From: Leptospira neocaledonica
Lineage (GTDB): Bacteria; Spirochaetota; Leptospiria; Leptospirales; Leptospiraceae
Length of the DNA: 64,000 nucleotides
Direction: 5' to 3'
Assembly: GCF_002812205.1 (NCBI RefSeq)
Contig: NZ_NPEA01000008.1
Location: 67,434-131,433, forward strand
Shown: positions 27,147 to 36,395 of the stretch, piece by piece
How positions within the stretch are numbered: position 1 is the first letter of the stretch
How the letters are laid out: each line of letters begins with the position of its first letter
The notes under the pieces: generated by a model
Database searches by the model: none
What the model was told of the DNA's origin: nothing
What the model saw: the letters and a program-made list of their open reading frames with translations, nothing else
Program-made: the position numbers and the translations under genes

Positions 27147-28898
27147 ATGGGACTTACTCTCCAACAACGGCCCCCCAGGATGAGCGACTCAATCCGCAAT
27201 TATACAGAATCCCTAATAAAAGATTTAGAAGAGAACGAAAACGGGTTTTTCAAAGTAGAAAATCTGGACGGTCTCGCCTATCTTACCCTCTTTCCCGCCG
27301 GAAAAAAGGGAAAGGAAGTAGAATATCGCGAAATTCTAAAACGATTGGATGTATTTAAAATTTCAGGAGTCTCGGAAGAAGAAGTAAAACGTATCTTAAA
27401 GTCCAAAGACTCAGAACCTCATCTGATCGGAAAATGGCCAGGTAAACCGGAGGCCTCTAGTCTGGACCTAAAAATTTCAGAAGATAAAATGGCAGTCCAT
27501 GGGATACTGCATCCTCCAAAATTCGGCGGAAAATTATTAACTAGGGATGAGATACTTTCCCAGCTGCAGTCCAACGGAATCGTTTTCGGGATTATAGAAG
27601 AATCAATACTCAAACTTTCCCAGGCCGAAGATTACGGAAAAAGAATATTAGTTTCTCAAGGAGAATCCCCTGTCCCAGGAAAAGACGGAGATATACGTAT
27701 TTTATTCCAACATCCCGGTATGCCTACCTTAGAAGAAGATGAATTCGGAAGAGTGGACTTTAAGAATATACAGATCATCCAAAGTGTGAAGAAGAACCAG
27801 AAACTTGCCGAAAAAGTTTCTCCATCACCAGGCAAACCTGGCAAAAACGTAAAAGGAGAAGTCCTAGCATTTGAAGAAGGAAAAATTGCCGAATGGAAAC
27901 TAGGTCCTAACGTTAAAATTTCCGAAGATGGAAATTTAGTACAGTCTCTGATAGACGGCCGACCTCTAATCGATCGTTTCGGTACCATTCGTGTGGACGA
28001 GGTTTGTTTATTGGAGAATGTAGACTTCTCCACAGGGAACATCAATTTTCCGGGCACAATTATCGTAGAAGAATCCATCGCGGACGGTTTTACTCTGGAA
28101 ACAGACGGATCCATTATAGTAAAAAAATCCGTAGGTAAAGTTTTCCTAAAAGCAAAAGGAGATATCGTTCTTTCCGGAGGATTTATGGGAAGAAACGGCG
28201 GAATGATAGAATCAGGCTCCGATATCTACGCAAAATTCGTAGAACAAGGAAAGATGATCGCTAAAAATTCGATCTTCATCGAGGAAGCAGCGATGCATTC
28301 GGAGCTGATCGCTGGAGAATCCGTCGTTGTTAGAGGAGGAAGAGGAGAAATTATAGGCGGTCAATCTGTAGCAGGAAAAATGATTACTTGCACTAAGTTA
28401 GGCGCCATCGTAGAAACCAGAACGATACTGAGCTGCGGTATGCCTCCCGAACTTCTTTCCGAATTAGAAGGTTTAAAGAACGAGATCCGTAAAAACCAAG
28501 ATATATTAAAAAAAGTAGATACTAGTATCCAAAAATTAAGCGACGATTCCCAAAGAAGAAGTCTTAGTCCGGAAGAAAAAGATAGTTTACCGAAACTACA
28601 GGCGATCCGTCAAAAATACAGTTCAATTCTGGAAAACCTATTTGCTCAGGAACAGTCCGCAATCTTATCCTTCGATCCGGATAAAAATTCTTTCGTGGAA
28701 GTAGAGAGAGAAATTTTCCCGGGGGTAGAAGTAAACCTGGGCAGAAATAAAAAATTCAGCGTAAAATTAAAAGAGATCCCTGGACCTTCTTTCTTATACT
28801 TAGGAGGAGATGGACAGATCGCCCATTCTAAGGTAAAACCGAAACGACTAGGACTTTTACAGGAAGAATCTTCGGACTCCGAATCTTCTGGAGATTAA
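27147..28898 (+). CDS. FapA family protein (DUF342)
   Basis: A 583-aa DUF342/FapA-type protein. The N-terminal half carries the family's FGIIEESI and GESPVPGKDGDI signatures (about residues 148-185). The C-terminal half is a right-handed beta-helix-like polymer (VDFSTGNINFPGTIIVEESI, then GSIIVKKSVGKVFLKAKGDI) followed by a coiled-coil (about 435-500). Members occur in spirochetes and Gram-positives and are linked to motility or cell-surface roles only loosely. ATG 27147 is kept; an in-frame ATG at 27180 (MSDSIRN) is an alternative since neither has a strong ribosome site. Confidence 0.8.
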   Translation: MGLTLQQRPPRMSDSIRNYTESLIKDLEENENGFFKVENLDGLAYLTLFPAGKKGKEVEYREILKRLDVFKISGVSEEEVKRILKSKDSEPHLIGKWPGKPEASSLDLKISEDKMAVHGILHPPKFGGKLLTRDEILSQLQSNGIVFGIIEESILKLSQAEDYGKRILVSQGESPVPGKDGDIRILFQHPGMPTLEEDEFGRVDFKNIQIIQSVKKNQKLAEKVSPSPGKPGKNVKGEVLAFEEGKIAEWKLGPNVKISEDGNLVQSLIDGRPLIDRFGTIRVDEVCLLENVDFSTGNINFPGTIIVEESIADGFTLETDGSIIVKKSVGKVFLKAKGDIVLSGGFMGRNGGMIESGSDIYAKFVEQGKMIAKNSIFIEEAAMHSELIAGESVVVRGGRGEIIGGQSVAGKMITCTKLGAIVETRTILSCGMPPELLSELEGLKNEIRKNQDILKKVDTSIQKLSDDSQRRSLSPEEKDSLPKLQAIRQKYSSILENLFAQEQSAILSFDPDKNSFVEVEREIFPGVEVNLGRNKKFSVKLKEIPGPSFLYLGGDGQIAHSKVKPKRLGLLQEESSDSESSGD

Positions 28899-28943
28899 AG
28901 ATTTAGGATATGCCTATACAGGCGGCCTTCAACCGATATTTTT

Positions 28944-29330
28944 TTAACCCCCATCCGGGAACAAATCCCTACAAGATGGGATTCCGCCTGCCTGCTCCAT
29001 TTCGGAACAAGGAGTCTTGAGAAGATCGTCCATACATCTTTTGATTTTTTCGATCTGCTGATCGGTGATTTTTTCATAATCGTCGGTAAGAATGGACTGG
29101 TTACTTTGTTCCGCCATACATTGGTCCAAGGAAGAGAATCCGGACTTTGCGGCGTTCTGCTCTCCGGTAGGAAGAGATTCCAGATATTGGGCGGAACATT
29201 CTAAATTCTTTTTACACAACTCTTTAATATAGTTTTGACTGAGTCCTTTTACTTCCTCTTTGGACAAGGAAGGCCCCTTTCTACACGAAAGAATAAAGAC
29301 TGAAAATACTAGGATAGAGATAAATTTCAT
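28944..29330 (-). CDS. Cysteine-containing lipoprotein
   Basis: A 128-aa putative lipoprotein. The signal sequence MKFISILVFSVFILSC has a lipobox ILSC acceptable for spirochaetes. The mature part has six further cysteines (in KELCKKNLECSAQ, QCMAEQ, RCMDDLLKTPC and PSCRDLF), probably disulfide-bonded, an arrangement I associate with a Leptospira-specific lipoprotein family. Function unknown. The ATG at 29330 gives a proper signal peptide; an upstream in-frame start adds six residues. It is monocistronic, convergent with fapA. Confidence 0.72.
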   Translation of the reverse strand: MKFISILVFSVFILSCRKGPSLSKEEVKGLSQNYIKELCKKNLECSAQYLESLPTGEQNAAKSGFSSLDQCMAEQSNQSILTDDYEKITDQQIEKIKRCMDDLLKTPCSEMEQAGGIPSCRDLFPDGG

Positions 29331-29408
29331 TTGGATCACTGAAAGCATATGCTCGAATTATACAGAATAGACGGACAATTCTACTATTCTGCAAGCCGTT
29401 CTTTTTAA

Positions 29409-29834
29409 TTATTTCATTTTTGTGAGAATCAACCGATTCCCTTTTCCGGACTGGTCTATATAAAAATGGTCCGTCAATTTTCGAACTAGGTAGAGCCCGA
29501 TCCCTTCTTCTCTATAATCTCCAGGATCATACCCTCTGATTTCGGAAATGTTTTTTTGAACTCCGAAATCCCGGATGCGCACTTCCATACGATTTTCAAG
29601 AGTGGTAACTTCCAGAAAAATGGGATAATTCGTTTTTCCTAGATACGCGTGTTTGATCACGTTCAAAAGACATTCCCCCACTGCCAATTTTAGATCGGCA
29701 GCATCGTAAAGTGAAAATCCAGATTCTCTTGCTAGGTTATAAACGAAGTTCCGCGCTACAGTCACGTAACGCGGATGGGAAGGAACTTGTATCCGAAATT
29801 GATTCGAATAGTCGTTTTTTTTGATCTCGGCCAA
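29409..29834 (-). CDS. Anti-sigma-factor-type serine kinase (HATPase_c_2)
   Basis: A 141-aa RsbW/SpoIIAB-like ATP-binding protein. The N-box is LAVGECLLNVIKHAY (about residues 49-63), the D-box-like motif is VRIRDFG, and the G-box is EEGIGLYLVRKLTD. Such proteins phosphorylate STAS-domain antagonists and hold sigma factors or other partners. A stand-alone STAS protein lies at 17327-17629, but nothing in the sequence proves they are partners. It is 17 bases downstream of xerD on the same strand. Confidence 0.85.
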   Translation of the reverse strand: MAEIKKNDYSNQFRIQVPSHPRYVTVARNFVYNLARESGFSLYDAADLKLAVGECLLNVIKHAYLGKTNYPIFLEVTTLENRMEVRIRDFGVQKNISEIRGYDPGDYREEGIGLYLVRKLTDHFYIDQSGKGNRLILTKMK

Positions 29835-29851
29835 AATTCGGTCCGGCGAAA

Positions 29852-30748
29852 TTATCCTCTAGGATGGAATTTCTTATGAACTTCCTTTAGAGTCTTATTT
29901 GCCATATGAGTATAGATCTGAGTGGTTGAAATATCGATATGTCCCAAAAGTTCCTGAACCGATTTCAAATCTGCATGGTTTTCCAAAAGATGTGTCGCGA
30001 AAGAGTGTCTCAGAGTGTGAGGAGTCACTTTTTTCTTGATACTGGTTCTTTTGATATAATGGTTCAGAAGTCTCCAAACCGATTTTCTGTTGATGAAAGA
30101 TCCTTTTTTGGAAACGAAAAGATAATCACAATTTCTGTTTTTCAGAATATAAGGTCTGCTTTGTTTTAAGTAACGATTTAGAATATCCAATGACTTTTCG
30201 CCGAACGGAACTAGTCTTTGGCGGCCGCCCTTACCTTCTACAGTTAGGGTCATTCCTGACATATCCATGTCAGTCAATCTTAGGTTACATGCTTCCGAAA
30301 TTCTAAGTCCGGAGGAATACAAAAGTTCAAAAATACATTTGTCTCTGAGTTCGTAGAGATTATCCTCTTTGATCACAGTGAATAATTCTTCTATCTCTTC
30401 CTGAGTCAAATAATCAGGAATGGATCTCATCACTTCAGGAGTTTCAATCTTCTCCGTCGGATTGGAATCCAGCTTCTTTTCATCTTTTAGAAATTTATAA
30501 AATTGGCGAATGGCAACCACTTCGCGAGCGATCGTCTTTGCAGAAATTTTACGATTCCTTTCTTCATTCAAGAAACGAACTATGTCGTTCGCCTGGACTT
30601 CCAAGAAGTCGATATGTTCTTTTTCGAGGAAGTTCTTAAACTTGTTCAGATCGTATCCGTACGAGTAAATGGAATTGTCGCTCAGACCCTTCTCAACCGA
30701 GAGGTATTCTTGAAAATTTTGGAGTAGATTCTTATGAGAAGATGTCAC
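29852..30748 (-). CDS. xerD: Tyrosine recombinase XerD/XerC
   Basis: A 298-aa site-specific recombinase that resolves chromosome dimers at dif. The N-terminal SAM-like core-binding domain (about residues 5-90) is followed by a catalytic domain with all active-site residues: R149 (SGLRISEA), K173 (EGKGGRQR), H244 and R247 (HTLRHSFA), H270 (LLGHIDI) and nucleophile Y279 (QIYTH). The frame is open 37 codons upstream to a TTG, but the GTG at 30748 gives the standard XerD length. It looks chromosomal rather than phage-derived, being full length and in conserved context. Distinguishing XerC from XerD needs an alignment. Confidence 0.88.
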   Translation of the reverse strand: MTSSHKNLLQNFQEYLSVEKGLSDNSIYSYGYDLNKFKNFLEKEHIDFLEVQANDIVRFLNEERNRKISAKTIAREVVAIRQFYKFLKDEKKLDSNPTEKIETPEVMRSIPDYLTQEEIEELFTVIKEDNLYELRDKCIFELLYSSGLRISEACNLRLTDMDMSGMTLTVEGKGGRQRLVPFGEKSLDILNRYLKQSRPYILKNRNCDYLFVSKKGSFINRKSVWRLLNHYIKRTSIKKKVTPHTLRHSFATHLLENHADLKSVQELLGHIDISTTQIYTHMANKTLKEVHKKFHPRG

Positions 30749-30927
30749 TTTCTTAGTCCCGCTTCCGATTATTACAGTACTAAATCCTTCGGACAAATTC
30801 TCCCTCGAGATTGAAACTTTTTTAAGATTGCGGCGCGAGGTGGCCCGTAAATTGTACAAATTCGACGGGCCGACATAACAAAAAACTGCCCTTTTTCTTA
30901 TCCCCTAAGGGAAAAAAAACTGTGGAA

Positions 30928-31470
30928 ATGAGACAGAAGTTCCGATACGCCATAATTTTGCTTATGTCCCAAATTGCTTTGAATTGCGATTCCTCGGGTG
31001 AGTTAGCAAGTAAAGCTAGAGAAAAAGAAGCACAAGGTAACACTGCAGAGGCTTTATATTATTACGATTTAGCTCTTCGAGAAAATCCTGAAAATTTTAC
31101 TGCAAATAAAAATTTAGGAATTCTTTTAGCGGAAAGCGGAGAAGCACCCGGATCGGCCGCTTTATATTTAGAAAAAGCTCTCAAAAAAGATCCTAAAAAC
31201 CCTGAAATCCTTTTGTATCTTTTGGAAATTTATTTATTAGCTGGGTCCAGAGACGAGACCGAAACCGTTTTGAAAGGATTTTCCGAAAGTTGGGATAAGG
31301 ACAGAGAGAGTTTGGCCAGATTCCTAAGCTCTTGTATCTTAGATTCTAAGAAGAATGTTTCCGAAAGAAAACGTTTTGTCGAAAATCGGATCCCAGAGTC
31401 CAATCCTGCATCCAAAAGATTATTTGTAGTTTGTGAGAAAAAACTTTATGAGGAAACTTCAGGTAAATGA
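30928..31470 (+). CDS. TPR lipoprotein
   Basis: A 180-aa protein with a lipoprotein-like signal ending ALNC (about residue 20), then TPR repeats (ALYYYDLALRENPENFTANK, ALYLEKALKKDPKNPEILLY) and a C-terminal extension. TPR lipoproteins are envelope scaffolds. The stop overlaps the next gene's ATG (ATGA), so it is coupled to the SGNH protein. ATG 30928 is preferred to a GTG two codons earlier. Confidence 0.78.
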   Translation: MRQKFRYAIILLMSQIALNCDSSGELASKAREKEAQGNTAEALYYYDLALRENPENFTANKNLGILLAESGEAPGSAALYLEKALKKDPKNPEILLYLLEIYLLAGSRDETETVLKGFSESWDKDRESLARFLSSCILDSKKNVSERKRFVENRIPESNPASKRLFVVCEKKLYEETSGK

Positions 31471-32507
31471 GAGAAGTTACCTATTCTAGAAAGATCCGTT
31501 TTCAATTTTTATTATATTCTGTTTTTCTATTTTTTCTTTTAGAAGTTCTACTTAGACTTCCCGCCTTTCCTTCCGTTCGTTTCAGATTAGAAGATAAAAA
31601 ACTACATTGCCTACAAACTTCGGAAAATCTGCTTTCTATTCCTTGGATGAGACTTTGCCCGAGCCAAAGTTTAGATCTTTATCATCCCGAGAAGAATATC
31701 CGATACCATGTTTCTACGGATTCAAAAGGAGAAAGGTTTATATCCGACGGTAAAAGCACTGGGTTGAGTTCCTACAATGCCAATACGCCGGAAGTTTGGA
31801 TTTTAGGGGATTCTGTGGCTCTAGGATATTTGGTTTCCGACCAAGAAAGTCTTCCTTGGGCTTTACAAAATGAATTTATAAAAGATAAAAAACCTGAGGT
31901 TGTTCGAAATTTGGGAATAGATGCACTCGGGAGTTTTGGTATCCAGGAAAGATTAGCCCAAGTTTTAGAAAATTCTCCTCCTCCTATTGCCGCCTACTGG
32001 GTTTATCATATTTCCGATTTTACGGATTCTTATAGAGAACTAGAATTACAAAATTCTGTTAAGAAAAGAATACTCGTCCGAGTTTCTTATCTTCTTTCTA
32101 AGTATAGCGCTGTATTCAATGCATTCAAAATTATTTATGAGAAATACAAGCCTGAGTCTGCAGAAAACCTAGTAATTCCTTCTAGTGGTTCCGTTTTAGG
32201 ACCGGATCATCCTCATAAAAAAGCAGCTCTTTCCTTGTTTACATTTGTAAAAGAAAAGAAGATTCCGCTTATTCTGGTATTTCTCCCGGAACCGAACGAA
32301 AAATATGAGCCTGTAGTGAATTCCGCCTTAGTGAAGGAAGTCCGACAGATCGCAATCGATTCTAAAATCACAGTGTTGGATCTCCAACAACCGATCTTTG
32401 ATTTTTGGAAGAAGAGCCATCAGGATATTTTTCTTCCGAAAGACGGGCATCCGAATCCAGCATTGTATCGTTTTATTGCAGAAGAATTAGCGAAAGATAT
32501 TCGTTAA
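31467..32507 (+). CDS. Membrane-anchored SGNH/GDSL hydrolase-like protein
   Basis: A 346-aa protein with one N-terminal transmembrane helix (about residues 10-27) and a periplasmic SGNH fold. Block I is WILGDSVALGYLV with the nucleophile Ser, and block V is PKDGHPNPALY with the Asp-x-x-His pair. Members hydrolyse or transfer acyl groups on glycans or lipids. Together with the convergent MBOAT and its SGNH partner (32547-35277), this suggests a polysaccharide or glycolipid acylation role. It is coupled to the TPR lipoprotein upstream. Confidence 0.8.
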   Translation: MREVTYSRKIRFQFLLYSVFLFFLLEVLLRLPAFPSVRFRLEDKKLHCLQTSENLLSIPWMRLCPSQSLDLYHPEKNIRYHVSTDSKGERFISDGKSTGLSSYNANTPEVWILGDSVALGYLVSDQESLPWALQNEFIKDKKPEVVRNLGIDALGSFGIQERLAQVLENSPPPIAAYWVYHISDFTDSYRELELQNSVKKRILVRVSYLLSKYSAVFNAFKIIYEKYKPESAENLVIPSSGSVLGPDHPHKKAALSLFTFVKEKKIPLILVFLPEPNEKYEPVVNSALVKEVRQIAIDSKITVLDLQQPIFDFWKKSHQDIFLPKDGHPNPALYRFIAEELAKDIR

Positions 32508-32511
32508 AAAC

Positions 32512-32541
32512 CCTTCGCGATCTTTGTGCCTTTGCGTGAAC
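32512..32541. repeat. Dispersed intergenic repeat, copy A
   Basis: The 39-bp gap between convergent genes contains a copy of a word, core GCGATCTTTGTGCC followed by TGCGTGAAC, that resembles 54255-54285 (core GTGATCTCGGTGCC, then GTGTGAAC). Both copies lie between converging gene ends, which suggests a mobile or transcription-terminating repeat. Confidence 0.45.
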
Positions 32542-32546
32542 AAGTT

Positions 32547-33977
32547 TTAAAATTGAAAATACAAGAAAGGCGCGCTTACAGTCACACTATATAAGATAAA
32601 ACAGATGGAGATCAGAATGCCGGAGATCCCATAGACCCAGATCCGATTCTCGAAAAGTTTTTTGGCCCAAGGAGTTTCTTTTTCCATTAGGTAATCCCCG
32701 AGCATTAGTATAAATACAGTAGAAAGAACGGATAACGGTACTGGCAAAAAATCACCTTCAACTCCGGAGAACATTCTACTTACCATGGCCCAACCTACTT
32801 GGACACTATTGCCGATCCCTTCGACCGGTCTTGCTCGGAAGAAATACATGGAAATTCCAAAGATGGTGAATGGGTATGCGACCTTGATCGTACTTGGGAT
32901 CTTGTCCCAATAGTTTTTGATCCTTTCGAAAGAGAATGCGAATCTTTCAATCACCATTAAACTCGCATGCACGAATCCCCAGACAACAAAATTCCAATCC
33001 GCTCCATGCCAAATCCCGCTTACGAATGTGGTGAGGAATAAGTTTATGTAAGTTCTGGAAACCCCTTTTTTATTCCCGCCTAAGAAGATATATACGTATT
33101 CTTTCAACCAAGAGCTGAACGAAATATGCCAACGCCTCCAAAATTCGGAAACTGTTTGAGAAAGGAACGGTTGTCGGAAGTTGACAGGGATATGAAATCC
33201 CATGATCCTTCCTGTTCCGATGGCTACGTCCGAATATCCGGAAAAGTCGCAGTACATTTGGATGATGTATAAGGACCCTGTCACCGCTAAAGAGAACCAA
33301 CCATAATGAAGAGGGTCCGCAAATACCGGATCGATAACAGCTGCAATCGGATCCGCTACGAATGTCTTTTTAAAAAGTCCCCAGGCAAGTTGTCTAATTC
33401 CGGGCAGCAAATTTTCTTTTTTGAATGTATATGTGTCCAGAAATTGGTGGAGCATATCCTGGGCACGAATAATCGGTCCCGCTACCAATTGTGGAAAGAA
33501 ACTTAAAAATAACCCGAACTGAAATAGACTTTCTGCACGTTTAACTTTTTTATGATACACATCCACCGCGTAAGCGATCGCCTGCAGGGTGAAGAATGAA
33601 ATCCCCATCGGCAATAATATGCCGGATGGATATGCATAATATGATTCACATGGAACAAGTCCCAGGATCGTATTCCAAACAGCAAAAGAGAAATCTAAAT
33701 ATTTAAAGAAATAAAGTAGAGATAAGTTTCCCCAAATAGCTATATTCAGGAAAAATAATTTTCCGAATCTGGACTGGGACTTATCCATCCAGAGTGTGCA
33801 AAAATATGTGATCGCAATGGAATAGATCAGTAAGAGGATGAATGGAACGCGAAAAACCGCATAAAAATATAAGCTTGTGACTAATAGCCAAAGTTTCTGA
33901 AATCTGGAAGGTACCAGAAAATAAACTAAGATGACTATGGGCGCGAAAAATAAATAATGAAGGGAATTAAAGAGCAA
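32547..33977 (-). CDS. MBOAT family O-acyltransferase (AlgI/PatA-like)
   Basis: A 476-aa polytopic membrane acyltransferase with about ten helices. The AlgI-type signatures are present: LPMGISFFTLQAIAYAVDVY (about residues 116-135), then FFPQLVAGPIIRAQDML, FCDFSGYSDVAIGTGR-like (here YCDFSGYSDVAIGTG), FWRRWHISFSSWLKEYVYI, and the catalytic His in FVSGIWHGADWNFVVWG. It moves acetyl groups across the inner membrane to a partner SGNH protein. The upstream SGNH/AlgX-like gene overlaps by 11 bp and is the likely partner. The glycan acceptor is unknown. Confidence 0.92.
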   Translation of the reverse strand: MLFNSLHYLFFAPIVILVYFLVPSRFQKLWLLVTSLYFYAVFRVPFILLLIYSIAITYFCTLWMDKSQSRFGKLFFLNIAIWGNLSLLYFFKYLDFSFAVWNTILGLVPCESYYAYPSGILLPMGISFFTLQAIAYAVDVYHKKVKRAESLFQFGLFLSFFPQLVAGPIIRAQDMLHQFLDTYTFKKENLLPGIRQLAWGLFKKTFVADPIAAVIDPVFADPLHYGWFSLAVTGSLYIIQMYCDFSGYSDVAIGTGRIMGFHIPVNFRQPFLSQTVSEFWRRWHISFSSWLKEYVYIFLGGNKKGVSRTYINLFLTTFVSGIWHGADWNFVVWGFVHASLMVIERFAFSFERIKNYWDKIPSTIKVAYPFTIFGISMYFFRARPVEGIGNSVQVGWAMVSRMFSGVEGDFLPVPLSVLSTVFILMLGDYLMEKETPWAKKLFENRIWVYGISGILISICFILYSVTVSAPFLYFQF

Positions 33978-35277
33978 GATCAGTCTCCTTCAACTTGGTC
34001 TTGAGAGAATCCGCCGCCCAAATATTTCCTCTTTTGGTAAAATGTCCGTCTTCCGGAATATAATGATCTAAGATCCCAAATTTTTTGCCATTCTGATCGA
34101 AACCGCACATGGAAGCGGTTTCTTTTTTAAAACGTAAAACTTTCACTCCACGTTTTTCAAAAAATGTAGAGGCACGAGTTGCGTAATTTTCCAGAGGATG
34201 GTATTTTCCATTATTATAACAATAGATCTCTTCTATTTGGATAGGAAGAATAACCGGAACCAATTTAAACCCTCTTTCCTTTGCAAGATCTATCATCTTT
34301 TGGTAATATTCTTGTGTAAGCTCCGGTAAGGCAGGAAGAGTTTCAAAAGAAGGAGCCGAATCCACGCAAGAAACATGAGAAGGAACCGTCTCAGGGCACA
34401 TTGCCCCAAATACTGCCGAAGTCGGCGTAATATCCGTATCACAGTTCGGTCTTTTAACCGTTCTGAAAAAGGAAGATTCGAAATAAGAAACTAGATTTCC
34501 GGAAGGTTTTTTAGGTTCTGCGGAAACTTCGTCCCCGTCCAAACGTCGGCATCTATAAAGTCCTACGGAATCCAATTCTTTACATACCGAAAGTTTAGTG
34601 ACTGCGAATGTAACTTGAATCTGCTCGTAAGCAAGTTTAAGAGACTGGAGTGTATAAGAAATTCTTGTTAAAATAAATTGTAATTTAAAATTTCTAGCGT
34701 AATTCGGGTCTTTTTCCCGGATCGCATCCGTTTGGTCGTCCGGTAATATTCCTTTTTTTGCAAGCGCTTCGGGCATATCGAAATCGTTGGGAGAAATAAA
34801 GAATAGAACTTCTTTTACGTTATCTAGTTTGGACGAAATATCTTTTAGTCTGAAATATGATCCTCTGGATCCGTATGCATCGACTCCTAGGTTCAAAGCT
34901 TGTCTTGCTTCTCCCTTTAATTGGATTCCGTCCAAGAGTTGGCAGAATGTGTCTGAGTCGCCCACTCCAAATCCCATTACCAAACTATCTCCTAAACAGA
35001 GAAGTTTCGGTTTTCCTGGGATGGGTTCTTCCTTTCCTCGGAGGCCAAGTGAATTGATGCTGAACTGACCTTCCCATTTTCCAGCGAAATGGCTGACATA
35101 TTTGGATTGGCCTGGCTCCAGCGCCACGTAATAATCCGGATGAAAACTATGGATGAGTTTGAGGTCTCTATAATATTGGAGAGAAGGACTGCGTAATAGA
35201 ACCAAACCGGCTTCGGTTCCGAGGAAGATCAGTATCAAAAAAACTAGGCCGAAAAACGATTTTTTGGCGAAATCCAT
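33967..35277 (-). CDS. SGNH/AlgX-like acetyltransferase partner protein
   Basis: A 436-aa protein with an N-terminal membrane anchor (about residues 8-24) and a periplasmic SGNH fold. Block I is LLCLGDSLVMGFGVG, the oxyanion Asn is in FISPNDFDM, and the Asp/His pair is in IPEDGHFTKRGN. A cysteine-rich insertion (about residues 215-315) is unusual: it contains several Cys in CKEL, YRCRR, PNCD, MCPE and VSCVD. In alginate or peptidoglycan O-acetylation, an MBOAT gene is cotranscribed with such an AlgJ/AlgX/PatB partner; the overlap with the MBOAT fits. Confidence 0.82.
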   Translation of the reverse strand: MDFAKKSFFGLVFLILIFLGTEAGLVLLRSPSLQYYRDLKLIHSFHPDYYVALEPGQSKYVSHFAGKWEGQFSINSLGLRGKEEPIPGKPKLLCLGDSLVMGFGVGDSDTFCQLLDGIQLKGEARQALNLGVDAYGSRGSYFRLKDISSKLDNVKEVLFFISPNDFDMPEALAKKGILPDDQTDAIREKDPNYARNFKLQFILTRISYTLQSLKLAYEQIQVTFAVTKLSVCKELDSVGLYRCRRLDGDEVSAEPKKPSGNLVSYFESSFFRTVKRPNCDTDITPTSAVFGAMCPETVPSHVSCVDSAPSFETLPALPELTQEYYQKMIDLAKERGFKLVPVILPIQIEEIYCYNNGKYHPLENYATRASTFFEKRGVKVLRFKKETASMCGFDQNGKKFGILDHYIPEDGHFTKRGNIWAADSLKTKLKETDLAL

Positions 35278-35381
35278 GAATACTGGATAGCATTTGGATT
35301 CCTACCCGGATGACAAGACAATTCATCTAGGAAAGGGACTGTTGGAATTCCGACTCTTTCTTCTGGAAAAAAAAGATCTAC

Positions 35382-35410
35382 TTTACAATTCCCCAGTCTA
35401 AAAATAAAAT
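35382..35410 (+). promoter_or_regulatory. Predicted sigma-70-type promoter of trxB
   Basis: TTTACA (35382-35387) and TAAAAT (35405-35410) are separated by exactly 17 bases, a good match to -35/-10 elements. The predicted transcription start (about 35417) falls inside the palindrome at 35413-35431, and the trxB ATG lies about 30 bases further on. Confidence 0.6.
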
Positions 35411-35412
35411 CA

Positions 35413-35431
35413 ATTTAGAATCATTCTAAAT
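35413..35431. promoter_or_regulatory. Per/Fur-type operator over the trxB start site
   Basis: A perfect 9-1-9 inverted repeat, ATTTAGAAT-C-ATTCTAAAT. Its 15-bp core TTAGAATCATTCTAA differs from the Bacillus Per box (TTATAATNATTATAA) at two symmetrical positions only. It overlaps the predicted start of transcription, a position expected for repression. Peroxide control of a thioredoxin reductase is biologically sensible, but the binding protein (PerR, Fur or another) is inferred. Confidence 0.6.
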
Positions 35432-35447
35432 CATTAGAGGAAATGAG

Positions 35448-36395
35448 ATGCCCCATAAAGTAGTCATCATTGGATCCGGTCCTGCGGGTCATACGGCAGC
35501 AATTTACGCAGCCAGAGCGAATTTGAATCCTGTTATGTACGAAGGATTTATGGCGGGGGGGATCGCCGCAGGCGGCCAGCTTACCACCACCACTGAGGTG
35601 GAAAATTTTCCAGGATTTCCGGAAGGAATCGACGGAACCCAACTCACGAATTTGTTCCGAGCTCAGTCCGAAAAATATGGCACTAAAATTATCACCCAAA
35701 CCATCACCAAAGTGGACTTCTCCAAGAGACCTTTCCGTATTTGGTCCGACGATGAATTGATAGAAGCTGAAACTGTGATCATCGCGACAGGCGCTACAGC
35801 TAAAAGAATGTTCATCCCAGGTGAAGATTCTTATTGGCAAAAAGGAATTTCCGCCTGTGCAGTTTGTGACGGAGCACTTCCAATCTACAGAAACAAAGAA
35901 TTAGCGGTTGTAGGTGGGGGAGATTCCGCGGTTGAAGAAGCGGCTCACCTGACTAAATTCGCTTCTAAAGTGTATTTGATCCATAGAAGAGATTCTTTAA
36001 GAGCTTCTAAGATCATGCAGAAAAGAGCAACCACTCATCCTAAGATAGAAATTATCTGGAACACTGCCGTAGAAGGTGCACAAGGAAATGGAAACCAACT
36101 CACTTCCCTTTCCGTGAAAGAATTAACTACAGGAAAAACAAAAGAACTTCCTGTTGGTGGTCTTTTCTATGCGATCGGTCATAAACCAAATACTGAAATT
36201 TTCGAAGGCCAATTGGATCTAGACGAAACAGGTTATATCAAAACTGTTCCAGGTACGACTCGCACAAGTGTGGATGGCGTGTTTGCTGCAGGAGATGTTC
36301 AGGATAAAACATATCGCCAAGCGATCACCGCTGCGGGCTCCGGATGTATGGCAGCTCTAGAAGCAGAAAGATGGTTAGAAGCTCAGGGAGAATGA
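35448..36395 (+). CDS. trxB: Thioredoxin-disulfide reductase
   Basis: A 315-aa NADPH-dependent flavoenzyme that reduces thioredoxin. It shows the FAD-binding [18 protein letters not shown] (about residues 7-24), [15 protein letters not shown], the redox pair C137/C140 (ACAVCDG), the NADPH Rossmann [10 protein letters not shown], and the C-terminal FAD motif [15 protein letters not shown]. The ATG has AGAGG upstream. A GC-rich hairpin region follows the stop. A strong promoter with an overlapping Per-type palindrome precedes it. Confidence 0.96.
   Translation: MPHKVVIIGSGPAGHTAAIYAARANLNPVMYEGFMAGGIAAGGQLTTTTEVENFPGFPEGIDGTQLTNLFRAQSEKYGTKIITQTITKVDFSKRPFRIWSDDELIEAETVIIATGATAKRMFIPGEDSYWQKGISACAVCDGALPIYRNKELAVVGGGDSAVEEAAHLTKFASKVYLIHRRDSLRASKIMQKRATTHPKIEIIWNTAVEGAQGNGNQLTSLSVKELTTGKTKELPVGGLFYAIGHKPNTEIFEGQLDLDETGYIKTVPGTTRTSVDGVFAAGDVQDKTYRQAITAAGSGCMAALEAERWLEAQGE

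Noticed and set aside
28895..29077. Short antisense frame near the fapA end
   Set aside because: It overlaps the lipoprotein gene in another frame and has no support.
29852..30748. Integrase as a sign of a prophage or island
   Set aside because: The protein looks like full-length chromosomal XerD in a normal operon, without phage genes, att repeats or tRNA nearby.
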